Counted from the first letter of the stretch, positions 39,690-50,725 are shown. The stretch: 64,000 nt of DNA from Diploptera punctata (GCA_030220185.1 JASPKZ010003434.1:1488001-1552000); one strand, 5' to 3'. The notes: generated from the sequence alone by a model not told the origin. Program-made: numbers and translations.

Positions 39690-40372
39690 ATAGTTTTAAA
39701 AAAACTAAAAGAACACGCTTTATTAGAAAACTAAAAAATGAAATATATTTGAAGAGAAAAAATTTTCGCCTAGACTGGGACTCGAACCCGGGACCCTTGG
39801 CTTTCCGGGCCAAGTGCTCTACCAACTGCACTTGGCCCGGAAAGCCAAGGGTCCCGGGTTCGAGTCCTGGTGTAGGCGAAAATTTTTCTCTTCAAATATA
39901 ATTTATCCTTCAATGAGAAGTGTTAAATGAATAATAAAATCGTCTAAAAAATGAAAAATGATTTTAATTTCCAATATGCTTGGGATAAAATAAAGTGGTC
40001 AACAAAAAAATCATCTCCAACACATATAGAATAAAATTAGAGTTATCAACAAAAAGAAAATAATTTTACCATCCAAAGCGTGGGGTGCTTTTTATGATTT
40101 TTACATTTTCTTCTTAGAGAGCTTACTTTTACCAATATCTGTTTATTGTCAAATGTATTAATTGATATAGAGCACCCCACGCTTTTGATGGTAAAATTAT
40201 TTTCTTTTTGTTGATAACTCTAATTTTATTCTATATGTGTTGGAGATGATTTTTTTGTTGACCACTTTATTTTATCCCAAGCGTATTGGAAATTAAAATC
40301 ATTTTTCATTTTTTAGTTTTCTAATAAAGCGTGTTCTTTTAGTTTTTTAAAACTATTATTTATTTAATTGTT
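39690..40372. mobile_element. Large foldback MITE
   Basis: AATAATAGTTTTAAAAAAAC, AGAACACGCTTTATTAG, AATTTCCAATATGC and GGTGCTTTTTATG on the left are mirrored on the right (to AAAACTATTATTTATT at 40367), making arms of roughly 300 bp around a centre near 40120. No ORF. A tRNA-like palindrome is nested in the left arm only (39744-39943), so it came later. Confidence 0.8.
39744..39943. mobile_element. tRNA-like foldback retroposon, copy 6 (near-perfect palindrome)
   Basis: Two facing tRNA 3' halves (GGGACTCGAACCCGGGACCC then its reverse complement) with about 10 bp between them, and ends TATATTTGAAGAG and AATAATAAAATCGT. Flanked by perfect 13-bp repeats CTAAAAAATGAAA (39731-39743, 39944-39956). 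Confidence 0.8.
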
Positions 40373-40479
40373 AGTGTATTCTATTTTATTCTATATATTC
40401 ATTCTTAAAGAAAAAACGTACTAACTATTTGGAAGTACTAATATTTTTATAATTAATATTATTATTTACTTATTTATAA

Positions 40480-40930
40480 ACAGGTTTACAGTGTAATAAA
40501 CATCTTCCTATGCCCAAAGCTTTTAAAATTTTTATCTTCTTTCTCCATTCTTCTCTATCTTCTCATTCCAATTCTTCCAGACCTAGCTCCCTCATATCTC
40601 TTCTTACATCATCCATCCATTTAAATCTGGTCCACCTCTCTTTCCTTTTTCAGGTGGAATCCATTCCGAAGCTTGTCTGGGTAATGTTTTCTCTGGCATC
40701 CTACATATATGATAATACCATTCTAGTTGTCTGTATCTCACAAAATCTAATATTGAATTTTGGACTTTCATTTGTTGTGTGATGATTGTATTTCTGATTT
40801 TTTTCCAATTTAGAATGTCTAGTTGAGTGTCTGTAAGAATCCATTTCGGTAGACATAAGCTTTAAACTCAAATTTTATTCAGATGCCAAGTTTCTGCACC
40901 GAATGTTAGCATGCTTCGAATTATGGATTA
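40480..40930 (-). pseudogene. LINE C-terminal fragment
   Basis: The minus strand reads ERWTRFKWMDDVRRDMRELG then LEELE...EDREEWRKKIKILKALG after one stop, the C-terminal block following the RT of many RTE/CR1-like LINEs. Several stops. Confidence 0.6.
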
Positions 40931-40933
40931 ATG

Positions 40934-40959
40934 TTAACATTAATATTGAGGTAAGATGT
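40934..40959 (+). repeat. Beta-family element, left piece of copy 4
   Basis: TAACATTAATATTGAGGTAA then GATGT matches the segment after the ribozyme in beta elements. It is cut exactly where the solo-LTR-like insertion begins; the rest continues at 42390. Confidence 0.6.
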
Positions 40960-42389
40960 TGAAGCAAGATTTAGATCCCTCAGCCGTAATAATTTGAATT
41001 TTATAAATTTAAACTATAATTGATATAATATAAATTCCTGTGAATGTATATCAATGTATGATATTTAAGGGAATCTAATATTAAATAGTAACTTCCTTTT
41101 TTTATTTCTCAATCGACAGTCAGACATGGGCAGATGTTTTGCAAAGCTATTAAACATGTCGCCCCTTTACTATGTTTATGGCAGTAAATCCCATATGCCG
41201 CAAGTAACTTTTAAAAAGGGCCTTAAGATATATTTTTCTCATATTTTCATAGTTCTCCTAAGTAGACTGTCCGTCAACTTGATATATTTATTAGCGAGCA
41301 GGTCTGCTCGTTTCTGTACTTTTATGAAGGACAAGCCACTGTATAACAATACAGATCCCTTTGGACAATAGAGCATGACTTCCTTTGGGTAACTTGTTTT
41401 TGTAGTACAGTCTACTGCTTAGCGAAAACACCCCAAGACGGGAAGACCCGTATAAAAAAAAAGTAAGAGAAAAACAAGTGTTATTTCCTCTTCCCAATAA
41501 ATCAATTAGGACTGGGACATCTTTTTATTGCCGATATCCGGCCTTTTGAAATCTCGCTAATGTTAAAGAAAAAAAAACATATTTTACCCAAAATCAAGTT
41601 GCGTGGGAAGCCCAGAAGAGAAAGGAAGGAGGAGGTAGGCCATGTATTGTTGCCCAGAAAAGACCTCCAGCCAATGGGCAAATAGAGCTAAGAAATCCCT
41701 TTAGGTATGAGCCAGTCAAATTTGGCAAACGCCTCGGCAATTAAAATCCTATTTCTCGATAAGTTGTTACAGTAATGATGATACGCCCTACCAGGGTAAG
41801 GCCCCAATCAGAGGGCACATTAAATAAGTTGTAAGCCGGACAGAGAACTTTGCTGTATGTAGGCCAACAATTTTTGAAAAAAAAGAATATTGTGTGAGAA
41901 CCCGCAGGGGAGTCAAGGAGTGAAGTCGAGACACGGTCGTCAGGAGGCATGTGGTCTCCGAGTGCTGTTAAGGGTCGGACTCTGTAAAAATTAGTACATA
42001 TTTCGGTAGAGACATAAATCTACTGCATATAGATTGGATCTACCCAGCAAATATCTCCGCCGGCAGATTAACTAGTGTAAAAAAGGAGAAAATTCAAGTC
42101 TAGAAGAATAAAGAAGTGTGATTCTTTTTGTGTAAAACTGTGCATTAATGTAGAGCTGTTCACATTTCCTGGTGTCGCTCTCCCATCAAATAATCCTCCG
42201 TTACACCTGAGATAAGATCCTTGTGCTCTCCGATAATAAGAACCCCTGAGAACCTAGTCCGGAGCAATCAACCCGAACTGTCCAGCAGTAAGGATCCCTC
42301 ATCCTTAACATGGAAGGAGTGAACCCTGAAGCAGACTATCACGCTTTTCATAGTGGCCCTCCAAAGTGGTGCTCCAGAGTGGTGCTACA
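40960..42389. mobile_element. Solo-LTR-like insertion, 1430 bp
   Basis: It starts TGAAGCAAG, ends GTGCTACA (short inverted ends TGAAGCA/TGCTACA) and is flanked by ATGT at 40956-40959 and 42390-42393. It splits a beta-family element, whose two parts join perfectly when one ATGT is removed. These are LTR hallmarks: TG...CA ends and a 4-bp TSD. It is less AT-rich in its right half than its surroundings. No second LTR or pol gene, so a solo LTR is the best reading. Confidence 0.65.
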
Positions 42390-42455
42390 ATGTCCAGACT
42401 AAAAATAATATAATTAAAACAACCTCAAAATATAACTTCCTAAAATTAAATATTA
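42390..42455 (+). repeat. Beta-family element, right piece of copy 4
   Basis: ATGTCCAGACTAAAAATAAT, then CAACCTCAAAATATAACTTC and CTAAAATTAAATATT, the full inverted end of the beta family (shorter copies lack this end). Confidence 0.7.
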
Positions 42456-42459
42456 TGGA

Positions 42460-42635
42460 TTTATAAATTTTTAATTTGGTATCTATTCTTGTTTTCTTAT
42501 CCCACAAGACTCCGTTTGACAATGTTATTACCGATCTGCCTTTTGAATTCTATATTTTGTCATTTTCTTGGGGACATTTTGAGTTAATTTTGTTACCCAG
42601 GTAATTACATTCTTCACATCAATTGATACATCCCA
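42460..42635 (-). pseudogene. LINE RT fragment
   Basis: The minus strand has ECNYLGNKINS followed by a frame shift and then WDKKTRIDTKLKIYKS, the region after the palm in LINE RTs (YLG, then K.YKSII). About 60 codons only. Confidence 0.45.
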
Positions 42636-42639
42636 TTAT

Positions 42640-43784
42640 ATTATTCTTCTTCTTATTATTATTTTTATAGATGACGGATGATGATGATAATAATAATAAT
42701 AATTTTTTATTATTGTCCATCATCTATGAGCTATTATTATGATGGACTTGACGAATATAAACTAAATATTTTAATTGAAGGTTGAAACTTTTTCCTCACT
42801 AATACATAATAAATAAACACACAAATATATGAAGCTATATTGTATTTTATTACATACATTTATAGCATTATTATTAAAATATGGTACTACACGCACAATT
42901 AAATTTCTACTGGTAGCTAAATAGTGTTACAGAGGCAAGAATATTACTTAAGATAGTGTAAAGTGAACGTAGATTATGTGGCAGGAATTAAATATTATAG
43001 GATGTATTTTGCGAAAATACAAATGAATAAAAAAAAATGTCGGAGGATTTGAACCCTGGCTTTCACATACATTTCATCTTGTTGTATGTAGTTTAACCAT
43101 CTATGCTATTCGAACGTCTGATACTAGTTGCCGTGTTTACTTTTACACTATGAACGAGAGTTGAACTTTATTTAAAATGTCGCAATTTGAGTAATATTGC
43201 ATTTGTCCAACACTCTTAAATATCTAGAAACATGCCTCCTTCACTGTTCTTTAACTATTTAAGACCATTAAAACCAAATACAGCATATTTAAAACATTTA
43301 ATAGTGCGTTACCTCCTGCCCTCGTTGAACCTCAGCTATGGCTTTTCGAGTATGCGCAGTGGGCCATAACAAGAACTCTGCTTTTTGAAGCAGCTCATTC
43401 TTTTTGTCGCTAAGTGTACACCTTAAGACAAAAAAAAACTTATCCTCTGGAATGTTCCCTTTTTTTTTTGTTAATTTTTTTGTTTTAAGTGTACATTTAA
43501 GGATCATGTAGTTTGAAAAAATGAAATATATGGTGAAATGTTGTCCACTTAATGCCCTTGTAGAGATAATGAGTGATGGCCCACGTAGCTCTTAGTTGGC
43601 AAATCTATTGTCAGCAGCTGAAAGATAGTTCACTTTGCTGGTCTAAGTAAGTGGTCTAATTGATCTTATTAAAATGTGAATATAAATTAATCAAATATAA
43701 ATATATTATTACAGACACAATATGAGTCAGAAACTTTACATTCAGATCCTATTTTAAGCATAAAATTGATAGGAAGTAATAGTA
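42640..43784. other. Intron with microsatellite hairpin and tRNA-like traces
   Basis: A (GAT)n/(AAT)n tract forms a hairpin at 42665-42735. A GGATTTGAACCCTGGC motif at 43043 looks like an antisense B box of a tRNA-derived repeat. TGTACACTTAGCGACAAAAA (minus strand, near 43415) repeats a motif of 38567. No gene seen. Confidence 0.5.
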
Positions 43785-44360
43785 ACAAAGCTATATTGAT
43801 CCCACTTCAGGCCTTATGAGCCTTTCTAGATAGTCAGCATGAGATACCAGTCAGATTTTAAGCTCTTTGTGACAACCGCCTTTACCTCCAGAACATTAGA
43901 GGGTTCACTGCTGTGGTCTCAAGATAGCATGCTGCCTTGTCATGCAGCGGGCCTGGGTTTGATCCCTGGTCAGGACAGTTTCCTGGGTGAGGGGTTTTTG
44001 GGGTTTTTCCTTACCTGTAAGACAAATGTCAGGTAGCTTTAAGGCCTAAACGGTCCCCTATCATCATCTGGCTATCATCTTCATAATTATCTTATTTGCA
44101 GACGTGGAAAGTAACGAGAAGCTACCACACCTATAAATCCCTAGTAAAGCTGCAAGTATAGCATGAAAATGCTATGATTGCAGTAAAATATCTGCCCTTG
44201 GGCAGAACACTATATAATAGAACATTTGAGGCTTAGTCGATCCCAAGGCCAAGTGATATAGAAGTTTAGGTTGGTTTAAAAATCCTGACCCCCATAGGAA
44301 ATCAAACTTCTGATCTTTTGGCTTGTAGCATATTGCATAAAGCAACTATGTTATGCCCTG
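43785..44360 (+). mobile_element. SINE-B, copy 2, split by SINE-A
   Basis: GATCCCACTTCAGGCC, CCGCCTTTACCTCCAGAAC on the left; GGTTGGTTTAAAAATCCTGA and GGCTTGTAGC on the right, matching SINE-B but more diverged. SINE-A lies between (43903-44219). Confidence 0.75.
43903..44219 (+). mobile_element. SINE-A, copy 3, nested
   Basis: Flanked by GAACATTAGAGG (43891-43902) and GAACATTTGAGG (44220-44231), a 12-bp TSD with one mismatch, inside SINE-B. Head CACTGCTGTGGTCTCAAGAT, B box GGGTTTGATCCC, end GGCAGAACACTATATAATA. Confidence 0.8.
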
Positions 44361-44379
44361 GACCCCTGGAAGTCACACT

Positions 44380-45870
44380 GTGAGCAAAGGTATTTGTTTT
44401 TGTTGATGCAAAATAAAACAACAGTTATTTAGGTTTTCCTGCAATATCTTTGCATATTTAAGGCATTAAAAGACTTTGGGCTTGAGTTTAAATTGCAAAA
44501 CAAAACAATATTTAAAAAAAAATGTAAAATATTTTCTTGCAAAATATTAACAGTTTTAAAAGTATATCTTATTCATTTAGCAAATGTTACTCTCCATTAA
44601 TTTTTAATGCCTCTGACTTGCACCAAAGTTGCACTTTCTTTCATTGAAGAAAGGAATTTAGCAGTATTATAACTACTTCTTGCCGACTTTTAATTAAGTT
44701 GTGACATAAGGCAAATTAGGTGATCGGAAATTAATGTAGTTTAGCAGAATTTTGTAGTGTTTTAAGCTTTGTACAATAGCGCTTTATTGTGTGTGGTGTC
44801 TGGTTGCTTTGAATGGAATTGTTAATTGCATATTAGTACTTGAGTTTTGATTGCAAGTATTATCATAAGTAATGCCATGAGTGATTTCCAAATTATCTAG
44901 AGAATTTGGAAATCAAGAGTGGTATTTGTTAGGACTATTTGATGAATAAAATTAAACTATTTACTCGCAAATCATTATTTAAATATATTTTTTTTAAAAT
45001 ATTTATATATTTAATGTAAACAGTGATGTTTGAAAACAAATGAGAAACGTTATGTTTCACTTGTTTATCACTGCAACCAGATCATATTATTTATTGCCAA
45101 AGGATTGCAATATTGTAAGAATACACTCTAGTGGAGAAAAAATGAAACACATCAAACTGTATATTAATTAATTTCTGATGTCCTATGATGTAAATATGTC
45201 AATTATATTTTTCTGGAACGTTATTACCTGGAAAAAAAAATATGTTTAAGAAAGTGCAAACAGTGGTTTCTTTTTTTTTTGTGGTATAATCAATTGCTAC
45301 AAATGTTTTTATATTATCTCCCGCAACTGCGATGTTACATTCATGCAATATGTACAATCTGGTAGCCACATGCAGTCCTTACAAAATAATGTTATGACCT
45401 ATTCAGAATGTTAAAAAAGGAGGAACTTGATTTTACAGTGATAAAATTAAACTGATAAAATCAAGGTGAAAAATGACTGTGATTGTTTGTAAATAAAGAA
45501 TCATTGAAATGTGATTGGTCATTGACTCCCTTTTGGGGCATGAGTTAAATAGTCGTGCTAAAACAGCGTGCAGTTGTGCCAATCTATATGCAGAATTTAA
45601 TCGAAGTGTTTATTGATTCTGCTAGCATATTGTTATGTGATTTTGAAATTATCAGTTAAATTACAAATGAAGGAATACATTAGTTAAATACCGACAATCC
45701 AAGAAACATGTGTAAAGTAAAGAGGATGAAAGAAATAAAACTGGAGTTGCTTTATTAGAAGAAACATTTCAACATGTAGAACAATTTAAAGATTTGAAAG
45801 AAAGAATTTATAATTGATACAGTGGAGTCTTTTATAAAAACAAACATTCCCATAGAAAAATTGATCAGCC
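44380..45870. other. Intron, nothing recognised
   Basis: AT-rich single-copy-looking intron sequence with scattered A- and T-runs. No ORF above background, no palindromes of the families found elsewhere. Confidence 0.6.
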
Positions 45871-46090
45871 AGCATGTCAGGTCCCTCAGTTGTTGTAGCT
45901 GGTTTTCTCAACCTGGAGCAGCTACTTGTATCTACCCAAATTCCTCATGATGCTGGGTGCGCATACTGGATCTTATACTGCCTGAAATCCATTAGAAAAT
46001 TTCATAATCAAGGGGACTCGAACCATTGCAATTCCCATAGCTCACATAACCCCTGCATCAAGCTTTAAACCACTTGGCTGTAGCGCAGGA
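45871..46090 (-). mobile_element. SINE-E, copy 1
   Basis: AGCATGTCAGGTCCCTCAGT, CTGGAGCAGCTACTTGTA, CTCATGATGCTGGGTGCGCA, and an antisense tRNA-like end with GGGGACTCGAACCATTGCA and ACCACTTGGCTGTAGC. The same order appears at 62752-62980. Confidence 0.6.
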
Positions 46091-46730
46091 CTCATGTTTA
46101 TACTTTATTAATATTTAACCATTGCCTCACTTCCACTTATTTTATAAAAAATAAATGCATTATCTACAATATAAAACAGTATTGCTAGTAAGAAATAATA
46201 CACTTTCCCTCTTACTAATAATCCATATATAACTTTTATACAAGGTTTATGCATATCTCAGTTGAAAATTCGTACTAATAAACACTGTATTAGCTGTTCA
46301 GTGTATAAGAGATGTACAAATTTACATGAGAATCGTTATACATGCCTCTCGCCTTATTTAAGAATTGTATAACTAGACAAAATGTCGGACTTCAGGATCA
46401 ACTGATTTTCTTATGATATTGATGAAAGTTTCCTTAAATTTAACACAAAATGCAACACTTTAACGACTGTTTGATGGATGCACATGACATAAATAATATT
46501 AATAAAGCTCTGGGTAGGAAAATAAAAGCATAACGAAATGCCTTTTGTTACACTCATTCTCGATTAGGCCTAATAATATTTTTAAATTCAACATTAATTC
46601 GCAAAAGAATATGTTCTACAATAATTGTCGTAGACAAGATTTAACCTGAATGTGGTTTAAATGCTTCATAATACTACTTTAACAAAACTTTCTTGCATCA
46701 TTAATACATAATACACATACTGCACAAAGT
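46091..46730. other. Intron, nothing recognised
   Basis: AT-rich, no ORF or repeat family identified. Confidence 0.6.
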
Positions 46731-46734
46731 CACA

Positions 46735-46811
46735 TGTTAGCTTGATAGTCTTGTGGTTAGAGCTTCTGACTATGGTGCGTGAGGTCCTAGGTTTGATTCC
46801 TGATCGAACTG
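46735..46811 (+). repeat. tRNA-like pseudogene
   Basis: GTTAGCTTGATAGTCTTGTG, TCCTAGGTTTGATTCCTGAT and ATCGAACT at the end give a rough cloverleaf (acceptor GTTAGCT/ATCGAAC is poor). It has no anticodon I can assign safely. Probably a SINE head. Confidence 0.4.
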
Positions 46812-46889
46812 CAATGATTTTTTTTTTCACTTAAAACGTTATTCTGTTGTCGGTAACATTTCCTACTATTTCAAACGTTTTCTAACTAT

Positions 46890-47036
46890 TTTTGAAGAGA
46901 AAAATTTTCGCCTACACCGAGACTCGAACCCGGGACCTTTGGCTTGCCAGGCCAAATGCTCTACCAACTGAGCTACCGAGGCGAGTTACGATATAGATGC
47001 AATTTTTTTCTCTTATATACGTTGTAATTCCCTATC
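46890..47036 (-). mobile_element. tRNA-like retroposon, copy 7
   Basis: TTTGAAGAGAAAAATTTTCG, antisense tRNA-like unit (CGAACCCGGGACC, then GAGCTACCGAGGCGAG) and ATATACGTTGTAATTCCC. Possible 9-bp repeat AACTATTTT/AACTATCTT at the ends. It lacks the inverted second unit. Confidence 0.65.
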
Positions 47037-47691
47037 AACTATCTTAAAACACTGCATATAATTCATAAGTAATGGGAAAAACTTTTATTAGTTTCCAAGA
47101 ATTGTTCAAAATTCTTGACGTTAGATGGCAGCACATTATCTGTGAAACTAGTTCTTTGATATATTTGACATAGCGTAAAGGAGAATGTGAATAAATTAAA
47201 ACAAACTTATTTTTTCCGTACCTTCCCAATTAGGGAATCTCTATTAATTCTTATCCATATTCTTTCTTACACAATTAATCACTAGTTGATGTTGTTTTAT
47301 TTCTGTTACAAACTGCGCGTAATATTTTTCTGGTCATAATGACGAATATGCGACGTATTGTGTATAACGGTTGGGTTGTTATATAGCTCCGGCACAATGT
47401 TTATTAGTAAGGAAATTATACATGATCTACATAAGGCTTATACAGTGTATAACTAAACAACTGATGAAAGCCTGTATAAGAGATTTTTATTAGTAAGACT
47501 TTATGATTAAGAATACAATACATTTTATTTATTATATAGTCTGTATTACAGCTGTAAAAAGGAAATACATGTCCCTATTTACGGTGATAAAAGTTTCTAG
47601 TGGACACCTGTACTTACAGGTATTTCAGTTAATTTTTTTATTATTTATAAAATTAAAATTGCATTTATTATTTGTTAATTTTTTTTTTCAG
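47037..47691. other. Intron, nothing recognised
   Basis: AT-rich end of intron 7 leading to a poly-T tract (47672-47688) at the acceptor. Confidence 0.6.
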
Positions 47692-47786
47692 GTGTTAGAG
47701 GATAAGAAAGTTTCCTTTGAAACAAATCCAGTTGATATTTTCAGAAGCTGGAGAAATCAATTTGAAATGGAAACTGGAAATGCTTC
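47692..47786 (+). CDS. IQGAP1: IQGAP exon 8 (GRD)
   Basis: Acceptor TTTTTTTTCAG, donor GTAAGTAT; 95 nt, phase 0 to 2. VLEDKKVSFETNPVDIFRSW then RNQFEMETGNAS matches IQGAP1 IMDDKSLNIKTDPVDIYKSW, VNQMESQTGEAS. The final S codon is split with exon 9. Confidence 0.94.
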
Positions 47787-47983
47787 GTAAGTATTAATTT
47801 AGCAGCATAATATCAAGTAATAAAATGCACATTTTTAACAAGAATTGTATATTTTATGTAAACAGTTTAACAATATGAACAGTTTAACATTATTGTTCCA
47901 AACAATTCTTAGGACCTAATTTGGGTAGTTTCATGTTGAATGTCTGTAATTTCTAACTTCATTACATTTTACATTTTGTTTAG

Positions 47984-48209
47984 AAATCTTCCATATTCTG
48001 TAACACAAACAGAAGCTCTTGCATTTGAAGAGATACGGAAAAGACTAAACAATGGGATTGGAAGATTGGAGTCGGCAACCCTGGCATTTCTTCATCGGAT
48101 AGTTGATTCACGTCATCTGATACCTTATGGCATGCTTTACATTGCCAAAGTTTTGCGCAACACACTTATGAAGAAATTTCCTGAAGCACCTGAAAAGGAA
48201 ATACTGAAA
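47984..48209 (+). CDS. IQGAP1: IQGAP exon 9 (GRD)
   Basis: Acceptor TTTTGTTTAG, donor GTAATTAT; 226 nt, phase 2 to 0, after the only short intron (197 bp). NLPYSVTQTEALAFEEIRKR, then HRIVDSRHLIPYGMLYIAKV and LRNTLMKKFPEAPEKEILK matches IQGAP1 KLPYDVTPEQALAHEEVKTR, KIPYGMRFIAKVLKDSLHEK. Confidence 0.95.
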
Positions 48210-48534
48210 GTAATTATTTGTTTTATTACACTTATTTTTTACATTGTTCATAACTTGAATTAGTCTAATTTAATTACAAATAAATTAATTCTTTGAATTC
48301 CCAACTTTTTGTTCTTTGATTTAACAAAATATTTGTCAAATATAAATCAGAAAATGAACATTCTACCTCATAAATGAATTTTTTCATGTGAAAATATTTT
48401 GAAGACTTTCATCCTCATTCTAAATTAGATTTTGACTGAATCAGCAATAAGTATTCTATGATAGAATGGATTGATAAATTTCAAAGTTCATCATTGAGTG
48501 TTCCTTTTAATGAATATATGTATGTGTGTATATG

Positions 48535-49625
48535 TATATACAGTATATTACTCCTCTTTTACACTTTTCAAGGGACCACGGGGAAAATGGTGTAAAATAG
48601 GGGAAAGTGTAAATTGACGGAAATAAAGATGAGCTCAAAAATGTTGACCCCATACTCTGCATCCATTCCAGAATATGAAAAAAAAAAACAGATTGGGATA
48701 ATATACTACAGTATTACCCCTCTCTTACACTTTTCAAAGGACCAGAGGAAAAGTAATGTAAATTGGGGAAAAGTGTAAATTATGAGAAATAAGAAGGAGC
48801 CAAAAAATATTGACCCTCATATTTATCAACCATATTAAAAAAAGCACTGACTAGGATAATATAAAATATTGGCTAAATAATGTAATATTTCATATAATTT
48901 AAAATAAATTCTCTACACCTCATCTCATATCCTGTCTTTTATTTGTTTGAGGTGTAAAGAATTTTATTTTAAATTAAACCTCATAGTTCTCCGAAAGACC
49001 ACATCCTCGGAAGAGATGATCTTAGATCTATTAGTGAAGATGGAACAGGCAACTCTTGCCTAAACCAGGAAGTGAAGAAGAAGAAGAAAAAGAAGATTAA
49101 ACCTCATAGTCATATTCCTGTAATTGTTCAATGTAATGTGTGTTTTTGAACTGTTGTAAACATAAAATTACTTTATTTCTTTTACTTTCACCATTTAAAA
49201 AAATAAATAACAAGGAGAGGTTCAGCAAGCAGCATGATGAATCTTTATTGAGAGATTAAAAAATATTGTTTTGCCATAGTAGTATTGAATTTCAGAAATT
49301 TTTTAAAGCTCTGAGCCAGCTTCGTTGACTCATTAAACTTGCTTGGCTCCTTATCGATTGTATAGCAGCCAGCTTCGTTGGCTCAATGAACTTGCTCTGC
49401 TATGTATCGATTGTACAGAAGTGAGATAATTGATAAAATAAATCTAATATCTTTGATCTTTGAAGATTGATGTCATATGACGTAAATTGCGGGAGAATAA
49501 AATTTCAGAAACGTAAGAGCGAGGTTTTTTAATATATTGTGAATATAGGGAAACTCAAGGGAATGTTGTAGAAGGCGGGAAAACATAAGATGTGGGAACG
49601 TAAAATAGGGGTAATACTGTATATC
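48535..49625. mobile_element. Possible Tc1/mariner-like element remnant
   Basis: The ends TACAGTATATTACTCCTCTT (48540) and, reversed at the right, TACAGTATTACCCCTATTTT are inverted repeats starting at TA dinucleotides. Near the left end a CCTCTTTTACACTTTTCAAG block occurs twice (48552 and 48718). No transposase survives. A PLE-type tail and an RTE tail are nested inside. Confidence 0.5.
48988..49095 (+). pseudogene. RTE 3' end inserted with TSD
   Basis: Reads KDHILGRDDLRSISEDGTG then NSCLNQEV and a (GAA)n tail. A perfect 15-bp repeat ATTAAACCTCATAGT flanks it (48973-48987, 49096-49110). The target is the end of a PLE-derived element. Confidence 0.8.
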
Positions 49626-49859
49626 ACATGTTATATACTGAATGTTGGAATAAAGGACTTGGGCTTTTTTTGTGCAACATTGAAAACAAATGGTAAAATC
49701 AAATGGTAAAATCAAATGTTCCTACCTCTCCTCATACAAATTTTGTAAGTAGATCGTGATTTCGAGACCATTATGATTCTACCATAAATTAAACCTCATT
49801 GTGATTAATTCCTGTAAAAGTTAAATATTGGAAACAAATATAATTGGAAACATTGCTTT

Positions 49860-50175
49860 TTTAGGAATTAGCACTATGAGATATCATTTAAGTAAAATTT
49901 TATCACCTCACCTCATAATTTTCTTCTTCTTAGATTATTTTTGGAACTTTCTTCTTCAGTTCCATCCTCAGTATTTTCACGACTGTTATTTTGTCGTCTT
50001 GAAGAGCCACTTTCTTCAGTCTACTAATAGTGATAGCAGGAAGCGGCTCTTCAAGACGACAAAACAATGGTCGTGGAAATATTGAGGATGGAACTGAAAA
50101 AGGCAGTTCCAAAACTACTCTGAGAAGAAGAAGATTATGAGATGAGGTGATAAAATTTTACTTAAATAAAAAAAA
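49860..50175. mobile_element. PLE-tail palindrome, hammerhead-like motifs
   Basis: AAGTAAAATTTTATCACCTC (49888) is mirrored by GAGGTGATAAAATTTTACTT at 50144. Minus motif 49933-49975: core CUGAGGA, one U, stem II GGAACU/AGUUCC, but AAAA for GAAA. The + motif near 50070 has UUGAGGA and AAAA. Both look inactive through the same G12 change. Confidence 0.55.
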
Positions 50176-50725
50176 TATAACACATTAACATTTGCCATGT
50201 TCTTCACCAAGACAACAATATTTATGTAACTACTTTCCGGAACCTAGAAGAGGATGGTTTAAAATATGTGAGAGATTTGGTATTAAACCTAGCACCATCA
50301 GTATTATACTTAGTCTTCTACCGGATGCAAAGAAAAAAAATTTGAAAAAAAAATTAAGAGACAAGCAGTTTTATGGAGTCAACTTCCTCATAGAAGGTAG
50401 AGGTGTTGTTCTCTGTAGAGAAATCAGAGGATACATGATCATCAGGGCTTGTCTTTTTCCAAATGGAAGGAAGCAATTAAAATGAATGTCAATATGTCAG
50501 ACGGTGCGTTCTTTGCTGGGCAGGTTTAGGGACGATACCCTCTGAAGCTTTGTCATAGAGAACACGAAACCCTTGCAAACGTTTGTTTGGAGAATCACTG
50601 AGAAACATTCGACACCATATATTTGGAGCGTGATAGCATGGGCTTTGCTAGATTGTGGATTCACTTTTTGTGAGGACGTTCATGGCGTGGCCTCTAATGG
50701 GAATTATAGACAAATAGATATTATT
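50176..50725 (+). pseudogene. Unrecognised coding-like remnant
   Basis: Frames 50192-50485 and 50573-50854 look coding-like at first (VWRITEKHSTPYIWSVIAWA, then CEDVHGVASNGNYRQIDII). The last phrase resembles an E...D(V)I motif of restriction-like endonuclease domains in some LINEs, but I cannot confirm it. Confidence 0.3.

Noticed and set aside
41425..41460. Mitochondrial 16S-like phrase (AAGACGGGAAGACCCGTA)
   Set aside because: It resembles the rRNA motif GACGAGAAGACCCTAT, but upstream and downstream sequences do not follow 16S. It lies in the solo-LTR-like insertion.
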